Of a DNA stretch of 64,000 bases, positions 40,084 through 48,247 are shown in pieces. The DNA lies in the IMG/VR virus record IMGVR_UViG_3300038701_001470, positions 1 through 64,000 of that record. The stretch is one strand, 5' to 3'. The DNA is from a virus. Positions within the stretch are counted from its first letter, which is position 1, and each line of letters begins with the position of its first letter. The position numbers and the translations under genes are program-made. The notes under the pieces are model-generated. The model did no database searches. It saw only the letters and a list, made by a program, of their open reading frames with translations, and was not told where the DNA came from.

Positions 40084-40646
40084 CCCTTGAGAGTGGCCTC
40101 GATCATTTCCCAATTCTCTTTCTCGACTCCCTTGTTCTTGAGAACGCACTGGTAGGGAATCGATTTTTCACGAAAGACGAGGCAGGTCTTGTCCTGATGC
40201 CTCTGATCGAATCCGATCTTTGTGACAACGTGATCAGCGGCGAGGTCGAAAGTGTGAACGTCTCCCCTTTGGTGGGTGTGATCATCGCCTACCCCTTGGA
40301 TCTCTTCACCGGTGAAAGTCATCTCGACATTCGGGTGGATGATGCGCGGAGGTTTACCGGCGAGGCAGTCAGTCTCCAGTGCCTCATGGCTGGCCTCGTG
40401 TTCTACTACCTCGTAATCATAGAACAAGTTCCGGATCGCTCCCTTCAACGTCACGCTATCGAATTCGCTGCGATGATTGTGAAGTGATCTCGCGACGGCC
40501 GGAATGTCCTTCGAGTAGAAGTGGTACTTGTGTTTGATACCGCGTCGATCTTTCCCCATGATCAAGATGATCATTCCGAAGCCGTGATAGTACGGTGCCT
40601 TTTTGCATTTCCTTCGCAGTTCATCTATCGTCGGGAGTTCGATCAT
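40080..40646 (-). CDS. Cupin-like protein
   Basis: A 188-residue protein on the opposite strand to its neighbours. ARSLHNHRSEFDSVTLKGAI (about residues 51-70) resembles cupin motif 1 (HxH, E) and DDHTHQRGDVHTF (about 121-133) a metal-binding His cluster like motif 2. The rest is beta-rich. Cupins here could be sugar epimerase- or dioxygenase-like. It overlaps the preceding gene tail to tail by 4 bases. The single reversed gene suggests insertion or its own regulation. Confidence 0.5.
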   Translation of the reverse strand: MIELPTIDELRRKCKKAPYYHGFGMIILIMGKDRRGIKHKYHFYSKDIPAVARSLHNHRSEFDSVTLKGAIRNLFYDYEVVEHEASHEALETDCLAGKPPRIIHPNVEMTFTGEEIQGVGDDHTHQRGDVHTFDLAADHVVTKIGFDQRHQDKTCLVFREKSIPYQCVLKNKGVEKENWEMIEATLKG

Positions 40647-40670
40647 GGTTTCGGATTTTACCCCCTCAGA

Positions 40671-41588
40671 ATGAAGAAAGCAACGGTCATAGGCGCTGGA
40701 ATATTTGGAAGCGTTCTTTCAATGCGCCTATCGGACAACGGTTATCGGGTAGACCTTCTTGAGAAAGGTAGCGAGGCCATGCTCGGAGCGAGTGAGAAGA
40801 ATCATTGCCGGTACCACTACGGATTCCACTATCCTCGATGCCCGGAGACCGTAGCTCAAATCAAGTGGGCCGGGAATCATCTCACGCAATACCTGGGGCT
40901 GTTCCTCGACTATTTGCCCCACTACTACGGAATTGCCGATTCAGGATCGAAAATATCCTACCAAGATTTTTCTAAATTCGCTGAAACAGTCGGTCATTTC
41001 ATGCCTTGCTCGAATGAAGCGATCAAAAGCGTAGAGGGGGGAGGTCTCGCAGACGAACCAGTCTGGAATCTCTCGGAGCTTAGGCAGGCGGTGACAAGGC
41101 GGCTTCAATCCGATCCAAACATCAACGTGTTCCTAGATCATGAAGTGAAAGACGAAATTCCGAAGGGGATTGTCTTCGACTGCACCTACCGCGGGGATGG
41201 CGTTCCCGATGTAAAAAAACAGGAGTGCTTCATGCTTGAGTACGAGGGGTTGCCTCTCAATGGCAGTGCGACAATCATGGATGGCCCTTTTTGCTCGCTG
41301 ATGTCGTCAGGGAAGAACCGTCATCGTCTCTGGCATGTCACGGAATCAGTTCAGGGAACGCCGGGGTCTATGGTGGATGAGTCCCTTCGATTCTTTCCGT
41401 TCCTCAAAAGAAGCAGTCGTTCAAAGTTCAAACTGGTTCGCACGATACCAGTCCAGAAGGTTTTCGTTCCGACCGGGGGCGATGGGAAGCCGACGAGAAT
41501 TGTTGAGCTCGAGGATCGTATTGCCATCATCGGAGGAAAGATGCAGACTGCACTGATGTTCGCCGACAAAGCGATCGCCATGCTATGA
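40671..41588 (+). CDS. FAD-dependent oxidoreductase-like protein
   Basis: A 305-residue protein starting MKKATVIGAGIFGSVLSMRL at 40671 (an upstream in-frame ATG at 40521 would run antisense through the cupin gene). GAGIFGS is the Rossmann dinucleotide loop, followed by the acidic strand end DLLEKGS. HCRYHYGFHYPRC (about residues 45-57) is reminiscent of UDP-galactopyranose mutase or glycine-oxidase-like sugar enzymes. It probably alters a nucleotide sugar or sugar acid for the cassette. Exact substrate unknown. Confidence 0.6.
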   Translation: MKKATVIGAGIFGSVLSMRLSDNGYRVDLLEKGSEAMLGASEKNHCRYHYGFHYPRCPETVAQIKWAGNHLTQYLGLFLDYLPHYYGIADSGSKISYQDFSKFAETVGHFMPCSNEAIKSVEGGGLADEPVWNLSELRQAVTRRLQSDPNINVFLDHEVKDEIPKGIVFDCTYRGDGVPDVKKQECFMLEYEGLPLNGSATIMDGPFCSLMSSGKNRHRLWHVTESVQGTPGSMVDESLRFFPFLKRSSRSKFKLVRTIPVQKVFVPTGGDGKPTRIVELEDRIAIIGGKMQTALMFADKAIAML

Positions 41589-42217
41589 CCCAGCTGGAAT
41601 TCTACGCTGAAAAATACTCCCCGGAATCAGGACTCCACATCTCGGGGTCTACACTTCTCAAACTGAGAGGGCTTCCCCGAAAAGTCTCCGACATTGATTT
41701 GTCAGTGAAGCACTGCCACTTCGATGAAGCGGTGGACTTCCTGACTGAGAACTTCTATCCCGATTCAGTAGAGCAACACGTTCGAGCGAAGCGGTTCATC
41801 ATCCGGAGCCATGCGCCGAAAGGGAAACAGTTCAAGTTCGATGTCGTCGCTGACATTGGAAGGATGAAGGATCGATACCCGGAGGGCGGGCTGACAACGA
41901 TCGATGTCCACGGAAAGGAAGTGAGTGCGTTCTCAATCGAGTACGCCATTGCCTACAAGTTTCACTGGCTCGTGACTCAGGTGAACGGCATCCGTCCGAA
42001 GCATATCTTCGACATTCAGTGGTCAATCACTCATCTTGAGTTTGATCGTGATCTTTTCCGGGCAATGATGAAGGATCAGTACGGTGACTTTGACCAGGAC
42101 AAAGCGAGACGTAGGATCGAACCTCTCTGGAAGAACTACAAGCAGTGCGTCAATCACTTCAACGTAAAATCCCCACCCTACCCAAAGGCTCTCGAAATTT
42201 GCTTCTCTCTGCTATGA
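41585..42217 (+). CDS. Nucleotidyltransferase-fold protein, paralog A
   Basis: A 210-residue protein with HISGSTLLKLRGLPRKVSDIDLSVK (about residues 18-42): a GS dipeptide and DIDL pair as in the minimal nucleotidyltransferase fold (AbiEii/MNT-like). A second acidic residue in FKFDVVADIG supports a metal site. A paralog on the opposite strand (43647) has GSAVLHYAYGLPRKPHDLDVMV. These enzymes transfer NMP to a sugar, protein or RNA. In a glycan cassette nucleotide-sugar formation is one option and toxin-like activity another. Confidence 0.65.
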   Translation: MTQLEFYAEKYSPESGLHISGSTLLKLRGLPRKVSDIDLSVKHCHFDEAVDFLTENFYPDSVEQHVRAKRFIIRSHAPKGKQFKFDVVADIGRMKDRYPEGGLTTIDVHGKEVSAFSIEYAIAYKFHWLVTQVNGIRPKHIFDIQWSITHLEFDRDLFRAMMKDQYGDFDQDKARRRIEPLWKNYKQCVNHFNVKSPPYPKALEICFSLL

Positions 42218-42822
42218 CAATCGTTTTCGGCTCAACCGGCTCAATCGGATCTCACTTCTGCGAACACACGATTCACAAGCCCATCATCTTCCGTCCGACC
42301 AAGGAAGAATTCGACATGGCGAATCCGAACTACGCAGTTCCCAATGAGGGAGTGAAGAACGTCGTCTTTGCTCAGGGATTGAACCCTGAAATCATAGCGA
42401 ATCAGAATGCCAGTAGAGCACGTGAGATGATGGCCCTGAATGTCCTCGGGCCACTCGAAGTGATCGAGGCGCTTCACAACTACGGGAACACTGAGATGTC
42501 TTTCGTCTTCATCGGATCAATCTCCGCTCGTAAGGGAAGCGTTGATCCTTCCTACGCTGCAGCCAAGTCCGCTCTCGACGGGATGATGGCCTCGTTGGTG
42601 AAGTCCTATCCGGACAGTCGATTCAACACGCTCTCTCTCGGACTCGTTTCCGGATCCCGGATAGCCAAAGCAATGGGAGGGAAGGGAAGGCGGCGACACG
42701 CTCTCAATATGGGAGGCCGTCTCGTTCAGAAGGCCGATGTGACGTCGGCGATCGATTTCATTCTCTCGAATGGCTCCATGAACAACTCGAATCTGTCCCT
42801 CGATCGGGGATTCAGATTATAG
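42214..42822 (+). CDS. Short-chain dehydrogenase/reductase
   Basis: A 202-residue protein starting at ATG 42214 (ATGA overlap). FGSTGSIGSHF is the glycine-rich cofactor loop near the N terminus. VFIGSISARKG with SYAAAKSALDGMM (about residues 110-122) gives the catalytic Ser, Tyr-x-x-x-Lys arrangement of SDR enzymes. LSLGLVSGSRI follows in the usual place. It is shorter than typical (about 240), lacking part of the substrate loop. It likely reduces or oxidises a sugar or its nucleotide form. Confidence 0.8.
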   Translation: MTIVFGSTGSIGSHFCEHTIHKPIIFRPTKEEFDMANPNYAVPNEGVKNVVFAQGLNPEIIANQNASRAREMMALNVLGPLEVIEALHNYGNTEMSFVFIGSISARKGSVDPSYAAAKSALDGMMASLVKSYPDSRFNTLSLGLVSGSRIAKAMGGKGRRRHALNMGGRLVQKADVTSAIDFILSNGSMNNSNLSLDRGFRL

Positions 42823-43650
42823 GTTGTCGATATTGTGAGCGCCCTTGTGCCCTCGCTTCCGGGAACGTCCGTTCGCTCTTCGACGCTTCACTTCGGGTGG
42901 AGTGAAGCCGTGGGGAACCTCGTAGATTGAGGGATTGGGAAAGCGTTCTCGCAGGGCCTCGATGACGTTCGGATCGGTTGAGGATACCGGATCGATGGCA
43001 GTGAACATGCAGTGATCAAAAACCTTCTTGATGTCAGATCGACGATAATCCTCCAGCCAAATCGGTTTGAAAACGTGATTTCGGATTTTTTTCACAGGGG
43101 TTTCCGCGACGTTGTGATACAGCTCCACGTTGATAAAATTCCTGTCCCATGCCGCGGCGAGAAGTTCAGCGGCTTTCCCGTAGTTGATCAGGTGCGGAAT
43201 ATGGCCCTCGATTCGATGATGGGTGTGCCCGTTCTCTCGGAGCCAAGTCATCGTCCGGTTGAGATTGTTTCTCCACTTGCTTCGAGCGCGTACCATTCTC
43301 CCAGGCAATGTGTAGGGGCCGAAATCATCGACGGACTCGATGGACGAAAGAGCGAATTGATCATCGTTCCACCACACGAAATGCTTGTCAGTGGGGGTTC
43401 CTCTTCCGACTTCGATTGCGGCGGCCGCGGCGAGCTTCAAAGTGATGTTGCTCTCTCGCTTCCTCTTGAACGGATCCGGAAAGGGAATGTGATGAACCTT
43501 GTCACTGACGCATCCCGGTTTCCTTCCGATGATGATGATTCGATCGAGTAGGGCTGGATCTACGTTCTCTGCGATGGATCGAAGGGCGATTCTCAGCTCC
43601 CAATCGTTCAATTCAGAACTCGGGCCGATGGGAAAGATGATGTCTATCAT
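42817..43650 (-). CDS. Stealth-like sugar-phosphate transferase, paralog B
   Basis: A 277-residue protein related to the one at 37711: opening MIDIIFPIGPSSELNDWELRIALRSIAEN, WNDDQFAL (about residues 94-101) in place of FSDDQFVL, and GHIPHLINYGKAAELLAAAW in place of HVPYPVNKSVARKLLE. The C terminus is strongly basic (VKRRRANGRSRKRGHKG), unlike paralog A. It converges with the SDR gene, overlapping by 6 bases. A swapped orientation between paralogs suggests rearrangement of the cassette. Confidence 0.6.
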   Translation of the reverse strand: MIDIIFPIGPSSELNDWELRIALRSIAENVDPALLDRIIIIGRKPGCVSDKVHHIPFPDPFKRKRESNITLKLAAAAAIEVGRGTPTDKHFVWWNDDQFALSSIESVDDFGPYTLPGRMVRARSKWRNNLNRTMTWLRENGHTHHRIEGHIPHLINYGKAAELLAAAWDRNFINVELYHNVAETPVKKIRNHVFKPIWLEDYRRSDIKKVFDHCMFTAIDPVSSTDPNVIEALRERFPNPSIYEVPHGFTPPEVKRRRANGRSRKRGHKGAHNIDNL

Positions 43651-44321
43651 GGGAGGTATCGGTAAATCGTTTCGATGCAGTCTGCGTAATCAGGGGATTC
43701 AGGAAAGCTGCCTCGCTGATCGTCGAAACCGAGAAGGAACTCTTTCCGGTCGATTCTCGGGTCATTCGGCTTCAACGGGGGAACGGCGAAATCGTCGCAA
43801 TACTTCTCGATCGCTTCGATGAACCGTCGCTTCGATGGGATCTCTCTTTCGATGAACCACCAAAGATCGTAGATGTCTTTCCCGCGAAAGATCTCCCGGC
43901 CTTGGCTGAACCAAAGGAGCCAGATTATTTTGATCGCGAGTATTTCCTCGAGGCGAACACCCATCATCGAACACCCATTGAAAAACATCGGTTCCACGAT
44001 CTCTTCTCGCCGGCGATCGAATGATTCGGTAGTCAGACAATCGAAGTGATAGCCATAGACCTCCAGCTTCCGGCAATGAACGATGTCACGCTCATTGGCT
44101 ACCATCATCTTCTCTTTCGTGATTTCCGGCTCGTATCCGAATCGATTCTCCAGATAGAGCTCGAACTCTGAGAAGTCCTCAGTGGCGACCATGACGTCCA
44201 GATCGTGAGGCTTTCGTGGAAGGCCGTAGGCGTAGTGAAGGACTGCAGAACCAGCGGGGAAAACAAGTTGGGGCTTTACCGCTACGATCCGAATCCTCTC
44301 TGGAACTGAATCAAAGGTCAT
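43647..44321 (-). CDS. Nucleotidyltransferase-fold protein, paralog B
   Basis: A 224-residue protein starting MTFDSVPERIR at 44321, overlapping the upstream small gene by 11 bases. LVFPAGSAVLHYAYGLPRK then DLDVMVATEDFSEFE gives the GS and DxD-type NTase signature. The second half includes a helical IWLLWFSQGREIFRGKDIYD segment. Similar in plan to the gene at 41585 on the other strand. It is followed by the Stealth-like paralog B in an ATGA overlap, so the two form a mirrored pair. Confidence 0.65.
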   Translation of the reverse strand: MTFDSVPERIRIVAVKPQLVFPAGSAVLHYAYGLPRKPHDLDVMVATEDFSEFELYLENRFGYEPEITKEKMMVANERDIVHCRKLEVYGYHFDCLTTESFDRRREEIVEPMFFNGCSMMGVRLEEILAIKIIWLLWFSQGREIFRGKDIYDLWWFIEREIPSKRRFIEAIEKYCDDFAVPPLKPNDPRIDRKEFLLGFDDQRGSFPESPDYADCIETIYRYLP

Positions 44322-44499
44322 CGGGTAAGAACCTTTCATACTTGAGTAGAAGACGCCAGGCAAGAGCTTTGCATCTCCCCCGGAGAGGCTTCTTTCTCCC
44401 GATCATGTTTCGGATCATTGCTTTCTCCATGTCGGTGAACTCTTCTCTCGGAGCATTCTCCCACAAGTATCTCAGTTGCAGTTTAGGCCGTCCCTTCAT
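44311..44499 (-). CDS. Small basic protein (62 aa)
   Basis: A highly charged helical protein (MKGRPKLQLRYLWENAPREE, then MIGRKKPLRGRCKALAWR). It starts divergently from the lysis gene at 44523 and its end overlaps the start of the NTase paralog B by 11 bases, supporting real coding. No family recognised; possibly an RNA- or DNA-binding microprotein or an antitoxin-like partner of the NTase, which is speculation. Confidence 0.5.
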   Translation of the reverse strand: MKGRPKLQLRYLWENAPREEFTDMEKAMIRNMIGRKKPLRGRCKALAWRLLLKYERFLPDDL

Positions 44500-44500
44500 G

Positions 44501-44506
44501 TTGACA
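44501..44506 (+). promoter_or_regulatory. TTGACA start-associated signal
   Basis: Begins 22 bases before the ATG at 44523, within the short divergent region between the reversed NTase unit and the lysis genes. Confidence 0.5.
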
Positions 44507-44522
44507 CTTTTCCACGAAGTGT

Positions 44523-44999
44523 ATGCCGCGTCCTAATCATCTGAAACGAAAGCGGCGAAAGAAATCCAAATTGAAACCCATGAAAAATCCATTCGCCAGT
44601 AAAACTGTTTGGGGTCTTGTGATCCTCGTAATCAGCAACATTCTCGTTCGCTTCGGTGTCGAGTCTCCATCTGAACAACTCCATGAGAGCGTGAACTTTC
44701 TCAGTGCAAATTGGGAACTGATCTCGACGTTTCTCACCGCCGTAGGTGCATTCCTCGGTATCTGGGGCCGGAAAGACGCCAAGAAGCCTATCAGCCTCAA
44801 CCCGTTCAAAGGGGCCGGAAAAGTGGTCGGAGTGTTCATCGCGACTCTCTGTTTCTTCTGCCTCTTCCTGTTCACGAGCTGTGCAACCTCGCCTTCCATC
44901 GGATTCAATGATGCCGGGGAACCTCAAGGCTGCGTTCAGCTGATCGGACTCGGGCCGGTAGACCTCACCGTTTGCGCCGACAGATCGAATCGCGATTAA
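44523..44999 (+). CDS. Holin-like membrane protein with C-terminal lipobox-like segment
   Basis: A 158-residue protein. After a basic N terminus (residues 1-20) come hydrophobic segments TVWGLVILVISNILVRFGV (about 29-47), ELISTFLTAVGAFLGIW (about 65-81) and VVGVFIATLCFFCLFLFTSC (about 99-118). The last one ends in FLFTSCAT, resembling a lipobox cysteine. Directly upstream of the amidase, this fits a holin, perhaps with a spanin-like lipoprotein tail fused. An ATG at 44580 is an alternative start, but TTGACA spacing favours 44523. Confidence 0.6.
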   Translation: MPRPNHLKRKRRKKSKLKPMKNPFASKTVWGLVILVISNILVRFGVESPSEQLHESVNFLSANWELISTFLTAVGAFLGIWGRKDAKKPISLNPFKGAGKVVGVFIATLCFFCLFLFTSCATSPSIGFNDAGEPQGCVQLIGLGPVDLTVCADRSNRD

Positions 45000-45024
45000 G
45001 CCGATTCCAATTCAATTCCCGTTG

Positions 45025-45060
45025 ACGGCCCGCCTCTTTGTTGAGACGGGCCGTTTCCGT
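45025..45060 (+). terminator. Terminator between holin and amidase genes
   Basis: Stem ACGGCCCG/CGGGCCGT with a 14-base loop, followed by TTTCCGTTTC. It could lower expression of the downstream amidase relative to the holin. Confidence 0.75.
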
Positions 45061-45071
45061 TTCTGCACAAA

Positions 45072-45878
45072 ATGAAAACGCTTCTCTGGACAATTCGCTG
45101 GTACCTCAATAACTGGACTGATGATTCACGACAGGCGCTTTTGCGTTTGGTGAATCGGGCTCTCGGAATCGTTGAGCCGGTCGAAGTGGAAGGCATCACT
45201 GAGAAGGTCATGGATGCCGAAACCGGCGAAGTGACTCTTCGGGTAAGGCCGAATGCCCGGGAACTCTACTATCCGGACGCTCGCACCGACTTCCCCAAGT
45301 CTCGAACTCGAGGCAGCTATCCAAAGGGCGGGCCAGAAGGTGCTCTTGTTCACTGGACTGCCGGCCGTCCGGAACAAACTCTCGATGCGGCCATGGCATA
45401 CCAGGCCAAGCGTGGATTCACGTATTTCTGCATCGATGCTGATGGAAACGTGGGTCAGAACTTCCCCCTCAACCGCCATGGCTATCACGGCGGAAAGTCA
45501 TATTGGCCGAAGTTCGGGAACTATGTCAGCAATCGAATTGTCGGCATCGAAGTTCTCAATCCCGGAGTCGTCGACAAGAGCAATGCGCCTTGGTTCGATG
45601 ATGACCTTCACTATGACGAAAGCCTGATTCGTGTCGTCACGAAGAAGGTGGACAACATGGCTGCAGGCCGATACTACAAATACACTGAGGCTCAGGAGAA
45701 GTCTCTGGTTCGCCTTCTTCTTTGGCTCGATCGCAACTTCGCTGAGTTCGATCTCGATTATGTTCTCGGACACGATGAGGTGTCTCCAGGTCGAAAGGTT
45801 GATCCGGGCGGATCGCTTTCAATGTCCATGCCTCGATTCCGTGAATTCCTCAAGAAGAAGAAGGCTCAGCTGAAATGA
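45072..45878 (+). CDS. N-acetylmuramoyl-L-alanine amidase endolysin
   Basis: A 268-residue endolysin. The Amidase_2-type catalytic domain covers about residues 90-260: the first zinc ligand in LVHWTAG, a HGYHGGKSYW turn, a conserved NRIVGIEVLNPG strand with the Glu, and VLGHDEVSPGRKVDPGG with the second His and the Asp. It would cleave the bond between N-acetylmuramate and L-Ala in peptidoglycan. The N-terminal 85 residues form an extra helical region without an obvious signal peptide, so export depends on the upstream holin-like protein. Confidence 0.85.
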   Translation: MKTLLWTIRWYLNNWTDDSRQALLRLVNRALGIVEPVEVEGITEKVMDAETGEVTLRVRPNARELYYPDARTDFPKSRTRGSYPKGGPEGALVHWTAGRPEQTLDAAMAYQAKRGFTYFCIDADGNVGQNFPLNRHGYHGGKSYWPKFGNYVSNRIVGIEVLNPGVVDKSNAPWFDDDLHYDESLIRVVTKKVDNMAAGRYYKYTEAQEKSLVRLLLWLDRNFAEFDLDYVLGHDEVSPGRKVDPGGSLSMSMPRFREFLKKKKAQLK

Positions 45879-46441
45879 CACCAGAAGAAGTAACAGAGGC
45901 GGTAATCGCCGGAGTGAAGGCATCCAAAGAGGGAACTCACCCCGGGTGGAAAATGCTAGGTGGAATCCTCAGTATTTGCAGTTTGATCTTCCTAGCAGGA
46001 GGGGGTTGGCACCAACTCAAGCAGCTTGGCACCCAAACCGAGGAAAACAAAACGGAGCTGAAAACAGAGTTCAACTCAAAGCTCACTCAGGCAGTCTCCG
46101 ACCTCAAGGATGATATGAGTGAAGATCAGCAAGGTCTAAAGGATCTCGTTCAGGAGGTGAAGAACATGAAAGAGGTTCAGATCCAGCGAGGTTCAGCCAT
46201 TGATAAGATCGCGACTCTGGACAAGCGAGTCTCAGATGTATCTGCATCGAACGCAGAGAGAGCGAACAATGCTCAGGAGCGAATGAATACTCTTTTTGAT
46301 CTCCTAAAAGAGAATGCCGCCCGCCTCTACGAAATCGAAAAGCAGAGCGGCGATCGCATCAAGCGAACTCCTCTTGAACGATGGATCATTCAATTCGAGA
46401 AGCAGAATCAAGAATTGGATGTCCCTGAACTCGGGCACTAG
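45875..46441 (+). CDS. Membrane-anchored coiled-coil protein (spanin-like)
   Basis: A 188-residue protein with one hydrophobic segment (MLGGILSICSLIFLAGGGW, about 26-45) after a short cytoplasmic N terminus, followed by a long heptad-rich helix to about residue 160 and a basic tail. This is the layout of inner-membrane spanin subunits in lysis cassettes, and it overlaps the amidase by ATGA. A tail-related role is less likely. Converges with dnaB. Confidence 0.55.
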   Translation: MTPEEVTEAVIAGVKASKEGTHPGWKMLGGILSICSLIFLAGGGWHQLKQLGTQTEENKTELKTEFNSKLTQAVSDLKDDMSEDQQGLKDLVQEVKNMKEVQIQRGSAIDKIATLDKRVSDVSASNAERANNAQERMNTLFDLLKENAARLYEIEKQSGDRIKRTPLERWIIQFEKQNQELDVPELGH

Positions 46442-47808
46442 AGCAAGTCAGGCTGAGTAGCGTTCAGCATTTCGGCCCGTTGAAGCTCGCCGTCGAACTG
46501 CATTTCGACAGGATCGAATAGGCCGGTGTTCCTGCCCTTCAATGAGAACAAGTCCATGTGAGGATTGTCGTTGCCCCATGGTCGGTTGATCGCCCAAATC
46601 TGATCGGCATCGGCCTCGATCTTTCCTGATTCTCGCAAGTCGGACATTCGAGGGGCCTTCTGTTCCTTCTCTCGCTTGTCCTGATCTCGGTTGAACTGAG
46701 CGAGAATCAACCCAGGCACTTCGAGTTCCCGGAGCATGTTCTTCGTTCCGGTGGAGATTGCCGCGGCCTTCTCTTCGCCGAACAGGTTGGGATCCTTCTT
46801 CACCATCTGCATGTAGTCCATGGCGATGAGTTTGACGCCGTGCTTCACAACCATCTGACGGCCACGAGAACGGATCTCTTCGATCGGCATGTCGGGAGTG
46901 TCGTCGATCACGAGCATTCCCTTTGCGATCAGATCCTTTGCAGAATAGAAGCGAGCCCTCTGTTCTGCAGTGACCATGGCATTCTCGACTTTGAGCCAGG
47001 AGACACCGGAGAGGTGAGAAGCGGCGCGTTGCATCAGATCCTCGGCAGGCATCTCGAGCGAGAAGATTCCAACCGGAGCGCCTTCGACTCTGGCAGCGTG
47101 GAGAGCGATTTGCAGCATGAGAGCCGTCTTTCCTGCTGAGGGGCGAGCGGCGAGAACAGTCATCATGCCGGGACGTAGCCCTCGCACGATGTTGTCGATG
47201 TCCGGAATGCCCGTCATGATTCCGCGGGGAACCGGTGTCGGATTTGCGAGGTATTCCTGCAACCCGATCAGCTCTTGCGCGAGAACTTCCGCACCGTCTT
47301 TGAAGCTCAGTTGGCTTTCCCGGGCCTTCCTGATCTTGAGAGCGGAAGTCTCCAGCCAATCGAGAAACGTGTCCATCGAGTCGCCTACACCGAAACCCAT
47401 CGCCTTCTCAGAGAGCTTCCCGCAATAGCTCATGGCAGTCCGGAGGATCCGCTTGTCTCGAATGAGCTTGAAATAATCGACATGGAGGCCCATCGGAACA
47501 CTGTCTTCGCAGATGTCGGCGATGTAGTTTTCCGTCAGATCCTTCGGACGCTTCTCCAGTTTGGCTACCTTCTCGGCAATGTGAACCTTGTCGATCGGGA
47601 GTCCCGCTTGCCACAGATCTTGAACCGCGACGAAGAACTGCTGATGAGCGGAGATTCCAAAGTCCAGCGGTACGAGCGCCGGCAAATCATTCCCTACGAT
47701 GGTAGGGTTCTGCACGATCAGGGTGAGAAGGCTTCTCTCAGCTTCGGGGTTTTGAAGTCCCGATGGGCCGGAACTTGATTGTGGATTTTGTTGGGACGGA
47801 TGGTTCAT
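46438..47808 (-). CDS. dnaB: Replicative DNA helicase (DnaB family)
   Basis: A 456-residue helicase. The N-terminal domain (about 1-130) has PEAERSLLTLIVQNP, typical of DnaB. The ATPase domain has GIPDIDNIVRGLRPGMMTVLAARPSAGKTALM (Walker A at about 217), PVGIFSLEMPAEDL, LIAMDYMQMVK (Walker B) and ILAQFNRDQDKREK, followed by RESGKIEADADQIW and the arginine finger area. It unwinds DNA at the fork with the primase encoded nearby. Starts at ATG 47808; the TTG at 47811 is an alternative. It is the last gene of the leftward replication unit. Confidence 0.95.
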   Translation of the reverse strand: MNHPSQQNPQSSSGPSGLQNPEAERSLLTLIVQNPTIVGNDLPALVPLDFGISAHQQFFVAVQDLWQAGLPIDKVHIAEKVAKLEKRPKDLTENYIADICEDSVPMGLHVDYFKLIRDKRILRTAMSYCGKLSEKAMGFGVGDSMDTFLDWLETSALKIRKARESQLSFKDGAEVLAQELIGLQEYLANPTPVPRGIMTGIPDIDNIVRGLRPGMMTVLAARPSAGKTALMLQIALHAARVEGAPVGIFSLEMPAEDLMQRAASHLSGVSWLKVENAMVTAEQRARFYSAKDLIAKGMLVIDDTPDMPIEEIRSRGRQMVVKHGVKLIAMDYMQMVKKDPNLFGEEKAAAISTGTKNMLRELEVPGLILAQFNRDQDKREKEQKAPRMSDLRESGKIEADADQIWAINRPWGNDNPHMDLFSLKGRNTGLFDPVEMQFDGELQRAEMLNATQPDLL

Positions 47809-48247
47809 CAAAGATTGCGGTTACATGGGTGAAAGATTTCTGAACGTCGGCGGCTACATGGGAAAGCCGTGCGCTTGCTCTCATGAGAGTGGAGAAGTCA
47901 AAAGGAGTTTTTTGCGTCTCAAACCTCATCGAGACTGATGTAAAGCTGGCAGGCTTCTTCAAGTTCCGGCCTCTGGCGATCGCAAGATGACCGAGTATCA
48001 CAGATTTCATGTCCTCACGAGAGAGAAATTGATCGTCTCGGATCGGTTCGAGTATTAGGCCGTTCACCCATCCTTTGCCTGGGTGGTAATCCCACATCTT
48101 GCTCGCGGGAGTCATGAACTTCGAGATGTTGGTAGGGCCGTTGAATCCCATGAAGGTCAATCCCGGAAGCCAGCCGATTTCTCGAAGTCGCTTTCGCCGG
48201 CATTTCGAGCTGCCTCCAACTCTAGGTCTTGTGTCGAGTCGATTCAT
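47738..48247 (-). CDS. Hypothetical 169-aa protein overlapping dnaB
   Basis: A basic, Pro/Thr-rich protein (RVGGSSKCRRKRLREIGWLP) not recognised. It overlaps the dnaB start by 71 bases, unusually long here, while its own start overlaps the previous gene by ATGA. The C-terminal 25 residues lie in that overlap and are Ser/Thr/Pro-rich and low in information, so a frameshift or a shorter true protein is possible. Position suggests a replication accessory role. Confidence 0.5.
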   Translation of the reverse strand: MNRLDTRPRVGGSSKCRRKRLREIGWLPGLTFMGFNGPTNISKFMTPASKMWDYHPGKGWVNGLILEPIRDDQFLSREDMKSVILGHLAIARGRNLKKPASFTSVSMRFETQKTPFDFSTLMRASARLSHVAADVQKSFTHVTAIFDEPSVPTKSTIKFRPIGTSKPRS

